The notes beneath the pieces were generated by a model. That model had not been told where the DNA came from. It saw nothing but the letters and a program-made list of their open reading frames with translations, and made no database searches. Of a stretch of 64,000 nucleotides of DNA, positions 8,258-17,724 are shown piece by piece. The stretch comes from Solibacillus sp. FSL H8-0523 (GTDB lineage: Bacteria; Bacillota; Bacilli; Bacillales_A; Planococcaceae). Location of the stretch: contig NZ_CP150291.1 in the NCBI RefSeq assembly GCF_038051985.1, positions 372,001 through 436,000 of the forward strand, written 5' to 3'. The number at the start of each line of letters is the position of its first letter. The first letter of the stretch is position 1. The position numbers were made by a program, and so were the translations under genes.

Positions 8258-10450
8258 ATGGAACAAACGATTTGGCAGCAGGAGACAGCGCATTTAAAAG
8301 AAACGAGTGCGTTGTTAAAACAACAGATTGCAGTATTAGAAACGCAATTACAAAAACAAAAAAGTGACATCGTTGAAGAGCGTACACAAGCATCGGCAGA
8401 ATTTAATGATGTGTCCGGTGAAAACGCGATTCAATTTTCACAAATGCTCCAAACGATGCAACTGCGTGAGCGCGAGTACCTACAGCAAAGCGATCAACTC
8501 GCAAAGGCACAAATGTTATATAAGAGCCCGTATTTTGGGCGTATTTCTATTGAAAATGAGCTAGGCGAAACCGAACATTTATATATCGGCTTATCGACAT
8601 TTCGCGAGCAGAAGACAGATGATGTCTTAATTTTTGACTGGCGTGCTCCGATTTCAAGCCTTTTTTATGAAAATAAAGTCGGCCCATCGCGCTATCAAAT
8701 TCCTAATGGCGAGTATGTCGAGGTATTAGTTGAAGGACGCCGCCAATATAAGGTGAAATATGATGAGCTGTTACAGCTATTTGATGCAGATATTTATGTA
8801 GGCGATGAGGTATTACAAGGACTATTAACCGATACGGCAAAGGAAAAAATGAAATCAATTGTCGCGACGATTCAAAGTGATCAAAACATCGTCATTCGGT
8901 CATCGAATAAAGCGAATTTAATCGTCCTTGGTCCTCCGGGTAGCGGGAAAACGTCGGTGGCAATGCAGCGAATTGCGTTTCTTCTATATGAATACCGCGA
9001 AACGATGAACGCACGCAGCATTTTACTAGTGTCACCATCTGACCTTTTTAATGACTATATTTCAAATGTCTTACCAGAGCTTGGCGAGGAAAATGTACAG
9101 CATACGACGTATTATCATTTAACGAAGGACGTAAAGCTAACGAGCTATAAAATCGAAACGAACTACGAAAACATTGAACGACTGTATACGGCGAGTTCTG
9201 AGCAGCGTGAAAGCTATGCGTTTAAAGGGTCGCATCTGTACGTAAAACAGCTATTACATTATATTGAAAGTGTAAAACGCGCGGGCATGCCGTTTTATAA
9301 TTTAAAAATGGGCAATGAGCTCTTTATTTCTGCGAAAAAGCTATCCGAGTTATTTTATGAACGCTTTGGTGGGCTTGATATCGATTTTCGTTTGAAAAAA
9401 ATCCGCACCGTGTTACTTGAAAAAGTGGCGCAGAAAAAAGCAAAAGACCGCAAAGCCTTTTTTAAGGAATTGCAATCGGTGACAACGTATATGGGTACGG
9501 ACAAGGAAATCGAGCAGGAAGTAAATGAACGACTACAAAAAAAATATGGCAAGCTTGAAGCAACAATTGACCAGCTCGGCTTTGTGAATATCAATAAAAT
9601 GTATAGCAAATCGTTAACGCATCAAAACGAGCAAGCGTTCACACAAGCGATCCAACAAGCGACGACTGAATCCTTAAAAGAGCGCATATTGTATTACGAG
9701 GACTTAGCGCCGATGATGTATTTGCAAGCCGTTGTGAAAGGCTTATACGCCAATAATACGATCAAGCATATCGTCATTGATGAAATTCAGGATTATTCCT
9801 ATTTACAGCTACTCGCGATGAAAGCGATGCACCCAAAAGCGCATTACACGTTACTTGGCGATAAAAACCAGCTCGTGCATCCGCAAATGAAGGATTCACT
9901 CGCAGGGCCACTGTCGAAGCATTTTAAAGTTGTTGAACTGAATAAATCATACCGTTCTACCAATGAAATTACTGATTTTATGAGTGCGATTTTAAATAAT
10001 AAAACGACGCTGTCTTTAGGTGTATCGGGTGACAAACCACAGATTATTCAAACCGATGATTTACGCGGGACGGTGAAGGGACTTGTGGACACGGCGTTTG
10101 AAGCGAACGATAGCTTCGTCATTTTATGCAAAAATAAAGCCGCCTGCCAGCAGCTCTATACGGAGTTAAAACCGTCTATTCCACAACTACAGCTCATTAC
10201 GGAAAAGCAAAAAGCGTATATGAAGGGCATCCTAATCATGCCGGGCTATATGGCGAAAGGCTTTGAATTTACAACGGTCGTGCTCGCTGACGCCAATGCA
10301 CAGGTGTATCAGGAAGAGATGGATGCGTATTTACTGTATACAATCGCTTCACGCGCCACGCGAAAATTATTTTTACTAACGAACGGAACATTACCAAAAT
10401 CGCTTGCACACATCGGCGAACAGTATTATCGTAAAGAAGTGAACATTTAG
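8258..10450 (+). CDS. helD: HelD-type RNA polymerase recycling motor (UvrD/Rep-like ATPase)
   Basis: The start at ATG 8258 is preferred because GGAGG (8242-8246) lies 11 nt upstream; an earlier in-frame ATG at 8171 lacks a ribosome-binding site. The 730-residue protein has an N-terminal coiled coil (LLKQQIAVLETQLQKQKSDIVEER), a Walker A GPPGSGKTS at about residue 225, DEIQDYS as Walker B, and LNKSYRST, which resembles motif IV. B. subtilis HelD (about 774 residues) binds RNA polymerase and releases it from stalled complexes. The long coiled coil and missing DNA-helicase hallmarks support HelD rather than UvrD or PcrA. uppP follows 51 nt downstream. Confidence 0.88.
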   Translation: MEQTIWQQETAHLKETSALLKQQIAVLETQLQKQKSDIVEERTQASAEFNDVSGENAIQFSQMLQTMQLREREYLQQSDQLAKAQMLYKSPYFGRISIENELGETEHLYIGLSTFREQKTDDVLIFDWRAPISSLFYENKVGPSRYQIPNGEYVEVLVEGRRQYKVKYDELLQLFDADIYVGDEVLQGLLTDTAKEKMKSIVATIQSDQNIVIRSSNKANLIVLGPPGSGKTSVAMQRIAFLLYEYRETMNARSILLVSPSDLFNDYISNVLPELGEENVQHTTYYHLTKDVKLTSYKIETNYENIERLYTASSEQRESYAFKGSHLYVKQLLHYIESVKRAGMPFYNLKMGNELFISAKKLSELFYERFGGLDIDFRLKKIRTVLLEKVAQKKAKDRKAFFKELQSVTTYMGTDKEIEQEVNERLQKKYGKLEATIDQLGFVNINKMYSKSLTHQNEQAFTQAIQQATTESLKERILYYEDLAPMMYLQAVVKGLYANNTIKHIVIDEIQDYSYLQLLAMKAMHPKAHYTLLGDKNQLVHPQMKDSLAGPLSKHFKVVELNKSYRSTNEITDFMSAILNNKTTLSLGVSGDKPQIIQTDDLRGTVKGLVDTAFEANDSFVILCKNKAACQQLYTELKPSIPQLQLITEKQKAYMKGILIMPGYMAKGFEFTTVVLADANAQVYQEEMDAYLLYTIASRATRKLFLLTNGTLPKSLAHIGEQYYRKEVNI

Positions 10451-10501
10451 GCGGAAAAAACGTCTAACAGGAGATAACTACTTATTTTTTAGGAGAAACA
10501 G

Positions 10502-11317
10502 ATGGAAAACTTTGATTTAATTTTACTTTTAAAGCACTTTATCATCGGCTTAGTGCAAGGATTTACTGAGCCAATTCCGGTTTCATCAAGCGGTCACGTC
10601 ATGATTGCGAGTGAAATTTTAGGGATGGGTGAGCAAGGCTTTACGTTTGCGATTTTAACGAACACGGCGTCGCTATTGGCGATTATGTTCATTTATCGCG
10701 AGGACATTATTCGTTTAATTACGGGCTTTTTACTATTTATTAAAACGCGTGACCGTCGCTACCGTACCGATTTTAACTTCGCACTGTATGTCATTATCGG
10801 TTCAATTCCAGCGGGTGTGCTGGGTGTGCTCTTAAGTGACTACATTTCGGATAGCGTGAGCATGACAACGATTGCGCTGATGCTATTTGTAACAGGGATT
10901 GCGCTGTGGTTAATTCGTAATATGCGCGGCACAAAACGCGACGGCGATTTAACGAAAAAAGATGCCTTTTTAGTAGGTCTTGGGCAAGCAGTTGCCTTAA
11001 CACCAGGAATCAGCCGTTCGGGTGCCACAATCATCTCAGCAATCGCTGTCGGTATGAAACAAGAAACAGCGCTTCGCTTTTCGTTCATGCTATACATTCC
11101 GGTAAGTTTAGGTGGGGTGGTGCTGGGGATTAGTGATTTCCTAGACGAGCCTAACAAAATGGATCTAGCATTGCCATATAGCGTGACGTTCATTGCGACA
11201 TTATTCATGACATACTTCGCGATGCGTTGGTTTATGGGGATTATGAAAAACGGAAAATTACACTACTTTACATACTACTGTTTCTTAGTAGGTGTGCTGC
11301 TGTTAATTTTCTTCTAA
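10502..11317 (+). CDS. uppP: Undecaprenyl-diphosphatase (BacA/UppP family)
   Basis: 271 residues with about seven to eight membrane helices. It carries the two signature regions QGFTEPIPVSSSGH (residues 19-32) and ALTPGISRSGATI, which contain the catalytic Glu, His and Arg. The first acidic position is Gln, an accepted variant of the (E/Q)xxxE motif. It dephosphorylates undecaprenyl pyrophosphate to recycle the lipid carrier of cell-wall synthesis and confers some bacitracin resistance. AGGAG lies 8 nt before the ATG. It may be cotranscribed with helD. Confidence 0.93.
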   Translation: MENFDLILLLKHFIIGLVQGFTEPIPVSSSGHVMIASEILGMGEQGFTFAILTNTASLLAIMFIYREDIIRLITGFLLFIKTRDRRYRTDFNFALYVIIGSIPAGVLGVLLSDYISDSVSMTTIALMLFVTGIALWLIRNMRGTKRDGDLTKKDAFLVGLGQAVALTPGISRSGATIISAIAVGMKQETALRFSFMLYIPVSLGGVVLGISDFLDEPNKMDLALPYSVTFIATLFMTYFAMRWFMGIMKNGKLHYFTYYCFLVGVLLLIFF

Positions 11318-11328
11318 ACCAAAGTGGG

Positions 11329-11365
11329 GCACGTTCTAGTATTCAAACTAGAGCGTGTTTTTTGT
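11329..11365 (+). terminator. Terminator after uppP
   Basis: ACGTTCTAGT / ACTAGAGCGT hairpin followed by TTTTTT. Confidence 0.8.
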
Positions 11366-11990
11366 TTATCTATGAAGTCCGCTGTGGGGAGTGGCTTCAA
11401 ATAAATGTGATGTGCCTCTGACGACGGCACATCACATTGGATTTTCCGCGCCCGCTAATCCCCTGGGAGTCGCCCCCTCCGCTCCGCCCAGCTCTTTTGA
11501 GGCAATAAGTTGTTTACTCGAATTACCACAGCTCTACTTTGACATCGGGCGGGTCTTTAAAATTTAATTTTGAATCAAAGGATGCCCAGCGAATATTTTG
11601 TCTACCAAAGTAGATAATAAAAAAACATACTATTTTGCTTAAATGGAGAAAATTAACCCATATTACCACCGCCGCCTCGCGTAAGCGCAAGCGGCTTGAT
11701 TTGACGCTCTTAACTCTGTAACGAGAGTGGAATTTTTGAATTGGCGGGCCTCGCATAATGCTGTCATGCAGTAGCCCGCCAATAATTAAGTAAAACTTTG
11801 TACGAAATACGCTTTAAAACCTTATACTAAAGTAAATTTTTTCACAAAAACCACTGTAAACCCTGACGCATTCATGTCATAATTCTACTAGCAATCGGCC
11901 AGTATTTTCTTAAATGATACAACGGTATTGTCACAACACTTAAAAAGTGATAAAATTTTGAAAATTTAAATAAAAGGAAGAGAATTCAAC
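11366..11990. other. Long intergenic region with GC-rich hairpins
   Basis: No gene is supported. It contains a perfect 13-bp hairpin (11404-11416 with 11426-11438, loop TCTGACGAC) and a GC-rich block at about 11447-11495 (CCGCGCCCGC, CTGGGAGTCGCC, CCGCTCCGCCC). A second perfect 10-bp hairpin follows, ATTGGCGGGC (11740-11749) / GCCCGCCAAT (11774-11783). The GC-rich block stands out against the AT-rich surroundings and resembles repetitive intergenic sequence common in Bacillales. The promoter and RBS (AAGGAAGAG) of the next gene are at the end. Confidence 0.55.
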
Positions 11991-13169
11991 ATGCAATATT
12001 CTGATAGTATTTTAAACACACCATCTTCATTCATCCGCAACATTTTAAAAGTAACCGATTCAGCGGATGTGATTTCATTTGCGGGTGGCTTACCGAATCC
12101 GATTTCGTTTCCAATCGATGCGCTGAAAACGTCGGTGAATCACGCAATTGATGAAAGTGGTGCTAAGCTTTTCCAATATTCAACGACACAAGGCTACTTG
12201 CCGCTACGTCAGTATATTGCAGAAAAATATAGTCGCACACATGGTCTAGAGTACACAGCAGAAGACGTGTTAATTACAACGGGTTCACAGCAAGCGTTAG
12301 AGTTAATTTCAAAGGTACTTTTAAATAAAGGCGACGGCGTAGTGATTGAGGAGCCGGGCTATTTAGGGGCAATTCAAGCATTTACATTACGCGAGCCAAC
12401 GTTCCACGGCGTGACATTAGAGCAGGACGGCATTAACGTGGACGAGTTAAAACAAGCATTAAAACAACCAAATGTAAAAATGGTGTACACGGTACCAAAC
12501 TTCCAAAATCCAACGGGACTTACGTATACAAAAGAGCGTCGTGAAGAGGTTTACGAAGTGGTGAAGAACGAAGATGTGATTTTCATCGAGGACGATCCAT
12601 ACGGCGAGCTACGTTTTACAGGGGAGCATTTACCGTATATCGCAGCAGGGAAAATGACGAACAGCGTCGTGCTAGGCTCATTTTCTAAAACGGTTACACC
12701 TGGTATGCGTTTAGGCTACATTTTAACGAAAAACCATGAGCTGTTAAATCATATCGAAACGGCCAAACAAGCGTCAGATCTTCATACAAATATTTTTGCG
12801 CAGTACATTTTACATGATTATTTAACAAATAATAAATATGAAGAGCACGTAGAAAAAATTATTGCACTATATAAAGCGCAAGCAGACACAATGTTAGCGG
12901 CGATGGATAAATACTTCCCACCACATATTTCGTATACAAAACCAGAGGGCGGGATGTTCATTTGGGTGACGATGGAAGAGGGTGCGGACGCACTTGAAAA
13001 ATTCAACGAGGCGATGGAGCAAAAAGTAGCCTTCGTACCAGGCAATCCATTCTATACATCGAAAACGAAGGTCAACACGATGCGTTTAAACTATACAAAT
13101 GCGACACCAGAAGTAATTGAAGAAGGCATTAAGCGCTTAGGGAAAATCTTTTCTCTTGTAAAGGCGTAA
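11991..13169 (+). CDS. PLP-dependent aminotransferase, LysN/2-aminoadipate-type (fold I)
   Basis: 392 residues. Features are FAGGLPNPISFP near the N-terminus, VPNFQNPTGLTYT (substrate and PLP contacts), EDDPYGELRF, and the PLP lysine in GSFSKTVTPGMRLGYI. This is the class I/II group that includes LysN 2-aminoadipate transaminase and the catalytic half of MocR regulators, but no N-terminal HTH is present here. The exact amino donor is not predictable. It starts at ATG with AAGGAAGAG upstream and ends in a terminator; monocistronic. Confidence 0.85.
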   Translation: MQYSDSILNTPSSFIRNILKVTDSADVISFAGGLPNPISFPIDALKTSVNHAIDESGAKLFQYSTTQGYLPLRQYIAEKYSRTHGLEYTAEDVLITTGSQQALELISKVLLNKGDGVVIEEPGYLGAIQAFTLREPTFHGVTLEQDGINVDELKQALKQPNVKMVYTVPNFQNPTGLTYTKERREEVYEVVKNEDVIFIEDDPYGELRFTGEHLPYIAAGKMTNSVVLGSFSKTVTPGMRLGYILTKNHELLNHIETAKQASDLHTNIFAQYILHDYLTNNKYEEHVEKIIALYKAQADTMLAAMDKYFPPHISYTKPEGGMFIWVTMEEGADALEKFNEAMEQKVAFVPGNPFYTSKTKVNTMRLNYTNATPEVIEEGIKRLGKIFSLVKA

Positions 13170-13176
13170 AAGAAGG

Positions 13177-13210
13177 GCAGTCTAAGAAATCATTCTTAGG
13201 CTGTTTTTTT
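13177..13210 (+). terminator. Terminator of the aminotransferase gene
   Basis: GCAGTCTAAGAA / TTCTTAGGCTG hairpin and T7 run. Confidence 0.8.
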
Positions 13211-13215
13211 CGTTC

Positions 13216-13254
13216 AAAAAAAAGAAGCACATTCTCGGAAGAATGTGCTTCTTG
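13216..13254 (-). terminator. Terminator of the cold-shock gene
   Basis: AAGAAGCACATTC / GAATGTGCTTCTT perfect inverted repeat with a T run on the minus strand. Confidence 0.85.
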
Positions 13255-13284
13255 CAACTAACTATATGACTTAATTCGTTAAAA

Positions 13285-13485
13285 TTAAAGTTTTACTACG
13301 TTAGTAGCTTGTGGTCCACGGTTGCCGTCTTCAACTTCGAATTCAACTTTTTGACCTTCGTCTAAAGTTTTGAAACCGTCGCCTTGGATAGCTGAGAAGT
13401 GTACGAATACGTCATTGCCGCCTTCAACTTCGATGAAACCGAAACCTTTTTCTGAGTTAAACCATTTTACTGTACCTTGTTGCAT
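13285..13485 (-). CDS. csp: Cold-shock protein (CspB/CspD-like RNA chaperone)
   Basis: 66 residues, the standard length. It holds both RNA-binding motifs, KGFGFIEV (RNP1) and DVFVHFSAI (RNP2), and ends [10 protein letters not shown]. It closely resembles B. subtilis CspD/CspB. It binds single-stranded RNA and helps translation at low temperature. The ribosome-binding site GGAGG lies 10 nt before ATG. The leader is long, about 128 nt, as is usual for csp genes whose mRNA structure responds to temperature. Confidence 0.95.
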   Translation of the reverse strand: MQQGTVKWFNSEKGFGFIEVEGGNDVFVHFSAIQGDGFKTLDEGQKVEFEVEDGNRGPQATNVVKL

Positions 13486-13649
13486 GAGAGAAAACCTCCA
13501 AAAAATAAATTGTTAAATTGCTGAATGTATAAAAAAAATTCACACATGTAAAAAAGGGAGCGTAAACGTTCACTTTTTTAATGCGTGAATTAATCGTTAC
13601 TTAGCAATTTAATTACCCTTATTGTATAACAACTTTATCCAACTGTCTA
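13486..13649 (-). promoter_or_regulatory. Promoter and long 5' leader of the cold-shock gene
   Basis: On the minus strand TAGACA (13649-13644), a 17-nt spacer and TACAAT (13626-13621) form a good sigma-A promoter, giving a start near 13614. The resulting leader of about 128 nt is AT-rich and of the size typical for csp mRNAs. A thermosensor role is inferred from the family, not seen directly. Confidence 0.6.
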
Positions 13650-13968
13650 CAAAAAATTCGGGTGATAGCGAGAGAATTTTCGACCTATCGTACGAATGCG
13701 GCAATTGTGGGCTGTAAAAACTGGGTATTATTATTATTGTTTCATTAAATTTTTTTGCGGTTTAAATAAAAAATAGCCAACAAGTTAAGGCGTTTTTTTG
13801 CAATATAATCCCGAAAATACTTTAAAATTCATACAATTCTAATTAATTTTGTTTCTAGTTAATCAATAGTAGGTATAATGGTTTTGAAATTATTTGAAAA
13901 ATCTTAGTGACTAATTAACTAAATATTGTATAATTTTAGAGGGACTTATAAGAAGGAGAGGAATTAAA

Positions 13969-15651
13969 TTGAAATTTTCGATATCTAAAAAATTATGGTT
14001 ATCATTTTCGATTTCAATTGTGTTAATTATCTTAATTAATGTGATTGGATCGTTTGCATTAACCAGTGTCAATTCAAAATACGAGGTTATTCTCGATCGT
14101 GATGTAGAGCGGATAGTACACGCCAAAAATTTAGAAATTGCACAAAAGGATTTAGCAACACGCGTGCTTGAATTTGTAGCACTTAATAAGTCAACGGCAA
14201 GAGACGAAATTGAGAAAGAAATTGACAAGGGTTCTACAGCAGCGAAGGCCTTAATCGAATTAAGTTCAGATGAAGCGTCGCTCATATTATTAGAGGACTT
14301 AAAAGTAAAAACCGTGTTACTATTCGAATCAAACAATTTAATTATGGATTTAAAAACAAAAGGGCAGGACATGTCATCGGCACAGTTAACATCGATGGAC
14401 TTAAACAGTGAAGTGTTAACGATTATTGCGAATATTATCGAGGTGCAACAGCAAAATATTACTGATACGCGTGCGGAAATTAACGCATTCCAGAGTACTG
14501 CCTTTATTACGATGTTAATGTTAACGGTACTGGCGGTTATTTTAGCGCTATTTATTTCAACTTACATGAGCCGTCACATTTCACGACCAGTAGGCGAAGT
14601 AACAACTGCGCTTGAAGAAATTGCACAAGGGAATTTAGCTATTCAACCATTACATATTAAAAACAAAGATGAAATCGGCTTAATGGGTAATAGTTTCAAC
14701 AAAATGTTAGAAGACTTACGCGGTATTGTTTCAAATGTAAGTGATTCTTCGATGCAAGTAGCAGCCAATGCCGAGGAGCTTTCAGCAAGCTCACAGCAAA
14801 GCTTAGCCTCTTCACAAATGGTTGCAAAATCAGCAGAAGATCAATTAGCAATAAGCTCAGAGCAATCGAACTTTATGGATGTATCGATTACGTCAATGGA
14901 AGAATTACGTACAAGTGTCGACCAAATTTCAGGTGATAATGAGCAAATGCTTAATGCTACAAATGATGTGAAAACATTAATCAATCAAGGTGCAACATCC
15001 ATTCAAAATGTTGTAGATCAAATGGAAACGATTCACGAAACATTTGTGGATACAACAACTATGATGCACGAAATGGAGCAACACTCAAACCGCATTCAAA
15101 ATATTACGGGACTTATTACAGATATTGCTGACCAAACGAACCTATTAGCATTAAATGCGGCAATTGAGGCTGCACGAGCAGGTGAGCATGGTAAAGGCTT
15201 CGCGGTTGTAGCTGAGGAAGTTCGTAAACTAGCGGAGCAATCGAAAAATTCAGCAACAGAAATCGAAAGTATGGTACAGCAAATCCAGCAAACATCCAAT
15301 GAAGCAACAAAAACAATCGTAACTGGTGGTACAAAGGTAAATGAGGGAATGGACAAAACATCTGAATCCCTACATGTATTCCGCAATATTGAATCAGGTA
15401 TTGGTGAAGTAGTGTACCGTGTTGAATCTGTTTCAGCAGCAGTTGAAGAAATTCAAGCAATGACAGGCTCTGTAACAGATAGTGTCAAGCATGTTCAGCA
15501 GCTTGCTAAACAAACGGCCGATACGGCGAGTGATACAAGTGCCGCAACAGAACAGCAACTTGCTTCAACAGAGGAAATTTCGCATAATGCACAGGCGTTA
15601 TCAGAGTTAGCAGAAAGTCTGCAGCAGGATGTTAATCACTTTAAACTATAA
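13969..15651 (+). CDS. Methyl-accepting chemotaxis protein with a periplasm-facing 4HB sensor
   Basis: 560 residues from a TTG start preceded by AAGGAGAGG. Layout: first transmembrane helix (about 10-30), an extracellular four-helix-bundle sensor (about 32-180), second transmembrane helix (about 180-200), HAMP, then the signalling domain. The conserved hairpin tip reads [24 protein letters not shown], which binds CheA and CheW. The ligand is unknown. The gene is monocistronic, with a terminator directly behind the stop codon. Confidence 0.92.
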   Translation: MKFSISKKLWLSFSISIVLIILINVIGSFALTSVNSKYEVILDRDVERIVHAKNLEIAQKDLATRVLEFVALNKSTARDEIEKEIDKGSTAAKALIELSSDEASLILLEDLKVKTVLLFESNNLIMDLKTKGQDMSSAQLTSMDLNSEVLTIIANIIEVQQQNITDTRAEINAFQSTAFITMLMLTVLAVILALFISTYMSRHISRPVGEVTTALEEIAQGNLAIQPLHIKNKDEIGLMGNSFNKMLEDLRGIVSNVSDSSMQVAANAEELSASSQQSLASSQMVAKSAEDQLAISSEQSNFMDVSITSMEELRTSVDQISGDNEQMLNATNDVKTLINQGATSIQNVVDQMETIHETFVDTTTMMHEMEQHSNRIQNITGLITDIADQTNLLALNAAIEAARAGEHGKGFAVVAEEVRKLAEQSKNSATEIESMVQQIQQTSNEATKTIVTGGTKVNEGMDKTSESLHVFRNIESGIGEVVYRVESVSAAVEEIQAMTGSVTDSVKHVQQLAKQTADTASDTSAATEQQLASTEEISHNAQALSELAESLQQDVNHFKL

Positions 15652-15693
15652 AAAACAGCGCCATTCGCAATTTGTATGCGAATGGCGCTTTTC
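15652..15693. terminator. Bidirectional terminator between convergent genes
   Basis: AGCGCCATTCGCA / TGCGAATGGCGCT with A and T runs on both sides. Confidence 0.85.
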
Positions 15694-17547
15694 TTAATAA
15701 GAACTAACAATTTTTCGGATTCGTTCCATAGAATCGCGGGTGATAGTAGCACCGGACGTCATGCAAAAATCGGCATCTTTAAAATGAATTTGATTTAAGC
15801 CTAAATCTGGACGTAAGATGACATCTGCGAGCTGTAATTCTTCTTTCACTAATTTCGTGCTCATAATATCGATTGTATTTAACACGGAATCAATAAAATT
15901 TTTCGTAGCGCCCTTTGTAAATTTCTCCGAGCAAACATTGACCGCAATGACAATGTCCGCGCCCATACTTTTTGCAAGTGCGGCAGGAACAGGGTGTACA
16001 ATAGCGCCATCTACTAACGTTTTGCCCTGATATTCAACTGGGCGAATCAACGAGGGGATAGCCGTACTCGCGGTAATCGCCCGTGCTAAGGAGCCAGTTT
16101 TCATAATATGAGCATCACCTGTTAGTAAATCAGAAGCAACCGCAGCGAATGGGATTTTCAAATCTTCAATATTAACGGCACCAACTTGCTTTTCGATATA
16201 GTGAATGATCTGCAAATTGTGAACAATGGCCGACTTTGTAAAAGCAGGACGTAAAAAATCACGCCATCGAATCTTCGATAAAATCTCCGCACATTCTTTC
16301 GGGGTTAACCCAGCGGCATAGCCACCACCGACTAAGGAACCTGCACTTGTCCCCGCAATCATATCGATCGGAATCCCTTCATCTTCTAACACTTGAATGA
16401 CACCCAAATGCGCTAATCCGCGGGCAGAGCCACTTCCAAGGGCGAGTCCGATTTGTGGGCGCTCTCCAGGCTTGCGATTTTTGCCGAAGCGTAAATGCTT
16501 GGCGTAAATCGTACGGCCCTCACTTAAAATATAAGCCCCTTTAATTAAATCACGTAATTCTTCTACATTTTTTGTTAAGAATGGAAACAGTGTTAACAGA
16601 CGCAATGCATCTTGTGAAATCGCATTTTCTGCATCTACTGCGCCCGCCTTTAGTGCGTAATGCTGCGCGATTAATGGAATATCTTCCGTGCGCTCGCGTA
16701 ATGGCGGGATAACGATGCTTGGAAGATGGAATGCTAATGGCTTAATCGTCGTAAAAATAAAGCGTGTTTCTAAGTATTGATTTACAAGCGCGGTAAGTAC
16801 ATGACTTGGTGCTAAATCGGCATGTTCCACGATGATTGTGCCACCGTGTGCCACTTTAATTTTGCTATACCAGCTGTTCAGATCAATGTTTTCGGCATCT
16901 AATATTAAAAATGGATACGAAGCTTGTGAAGAGTGCTCGTGAATTTTTCGGGCAACACTAATTTTTTCGGTTCCTGGTTCGCCGATAATGGCGAGGGCGT
17001 CGGATTTTCTCGCGATTTCAGAAATCTCCTGAAGCAAGCGCTGCATTTCAGGGCTCGTGCCGATTAACTCCCCATAACGCTCTTGGTCAGAAGTTTCTTG
17101 ATGCTTTACAAGTAAAATATTTTTCTGATGTTCTTCGACAACTCGTTCGTTGGAATTTTGAATGCGCTTCACCATATTTTCGATAATTTGCATACGAAAG
17201 GCTGTATTTTGGTCCATTAATAGCATCATGCCATTGCGACAAACGCTAATCGTTGTCACCGAATCAACGGCCTCAACATGGGCACTAATCGGGTCGCCTG
17301 TTAAGCAAGACATTTCCCCGAAAAATTGATTTTCCCCTAACAGGGCGAGCTGAATTTTTCGTTCTTGTTCGATGAAGACTCGTACTTGCCCGTTAAGAAT
17401 AATATGAATGCGTTCAGAAATTTCCCCTTTTGTTAAGATGAGCTGTTCCGCTTCAAAATGGTGGGTTTCGACGGTTAGCTGGGCTTGTACTAATTTTGTT
17501 TGAATGTCAGATGTAATTAATGGATCGTTTGCATGTTGGTATGTCAT
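15694..17547 (-). CDS. Fusion: cNMP-binding-like domain, degenerate NtrC-type AAA+ domain, patatin-like phospholipase
   Basis: 617 residues in three parts. Residues 15-135 form a CRP-type cNMP-binding fold (FFGEMSCLTGDPISAHVEA); the arginine that normally grips the cyclic phosphate is replaced, the motif reading PISA instead of PRSA. Residues 155-355 follow a sigma-54 activator AAA+ domain (GEPGTEK Walker A, HGGTIIVEHAD, PPLRERTEDIPLIAQHY), but no GAFTGA loop is visible and no HTH follows. Residues 364-560 are patatin: GSGSARG oxyanion loop (371-377), GTSAG nucleophile elbow with Ser401, and the DGA aspartate Asp513. The hydrolase dyad is intact, so a cytoplasmic lipid hydrolase under allosteric control is likely. 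A terminator 90 nt upstream separates it from the fecR gene, so it has its own promoter. Confidence 0.85.
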   Translation of the reverse strand: MTYQHANDPLITSDIQTKLVQAQLTVETHHFEAEQLILTKGEISERIHIILNGQVRVFIEQERKIQLALLGENQFFGEMSCLTGDPISAHVEAVDSVTTISVCRNGMMLLMDQNTAFRMQIIENMVKRIQNSNERVVEEHQKNILLVKHQETSDQERYGELIGTSPEMQRLLQEISEIARKSDALAIIGEPGTEKISVARKIHEHSSQASYPFLILDAENIDLNSWYSKIKVAHGGTIIVEHADLAPSHVLTALVNQYLETRFIFTTIKPLAFHLPSIVIPPLRERTEDIPLIAQHYALKAGAVDAENAISQDALRLLTLFPFLTKNVEELRDLIKGAYILSEGRTIYAKHLRFGKNRKPGERPQIGLALGSGSARGLAHLGVIQVLEDEGIPIDMIAGTSAGSLVGGGYAAGLTPKECAEILSKIRWRDFLRPAFTKSAIVHNLQIIHYIEKQVGAVNIEDLKIPFAAVASDLLTGDAHIMKTGSLARAITASTAIPSLIRPVEYQGKTLVDGAIVHPVPAALAKSMGADIVIAVNVCSEKFTKGATKNFIDSVLNTIDIMSTKLVKEELQLADVILRPDLGLNQIHFKDADFCMTSGATITRDSMERIRKIVSSY

Positions 17548-17632
17548 AAGAGCCCCTCCACATCGATAGATTAAGTTTGATTTGTTATAAAGTTTTTATT
17601 GTGTGGCTATGTAATCTATCTCTAGGTGCGTA

Positions 17633-17667
17633 AGAAAAAAAGGGAGAGCTTGCCTGAAGCAAGCTCA
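17633..17667 (-). terminator. Terminator of the cyclase-fecR operon
   Basis: Minus strand GAGCTTGC / GCAAGCTC hairpin followed by TCCCTTTTTTT. Confidence 0.85.
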
Positions 17668-17724
17668 TAAAAATTGTTTATTCATAAAGCATAGAAATAG
17701 AGTGACTAAGGATGATTGGACGCA

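Noticed and set aside
11523..11756. 77-residue minus-strand frame in the intergenic GC-rich block
   Set aside because: No ribosome-binding site or family, and it runs through hairpin-forming repeat sequence.
13641..13968. Possible c-di-GMP (GEMM) riboswitch before the chemoreceptor gene
   Set aside because: A small GATAG/CTATC stem exists, but the conserved GEMM core and tetraloop receptor are not visible.
15694..17547. Protein as a sigma-54-dependent transcription activator
   Set aside because: No GAFTGA loop is visible and no HTH is present, while a complete patatin active site occupies the C-terminus.
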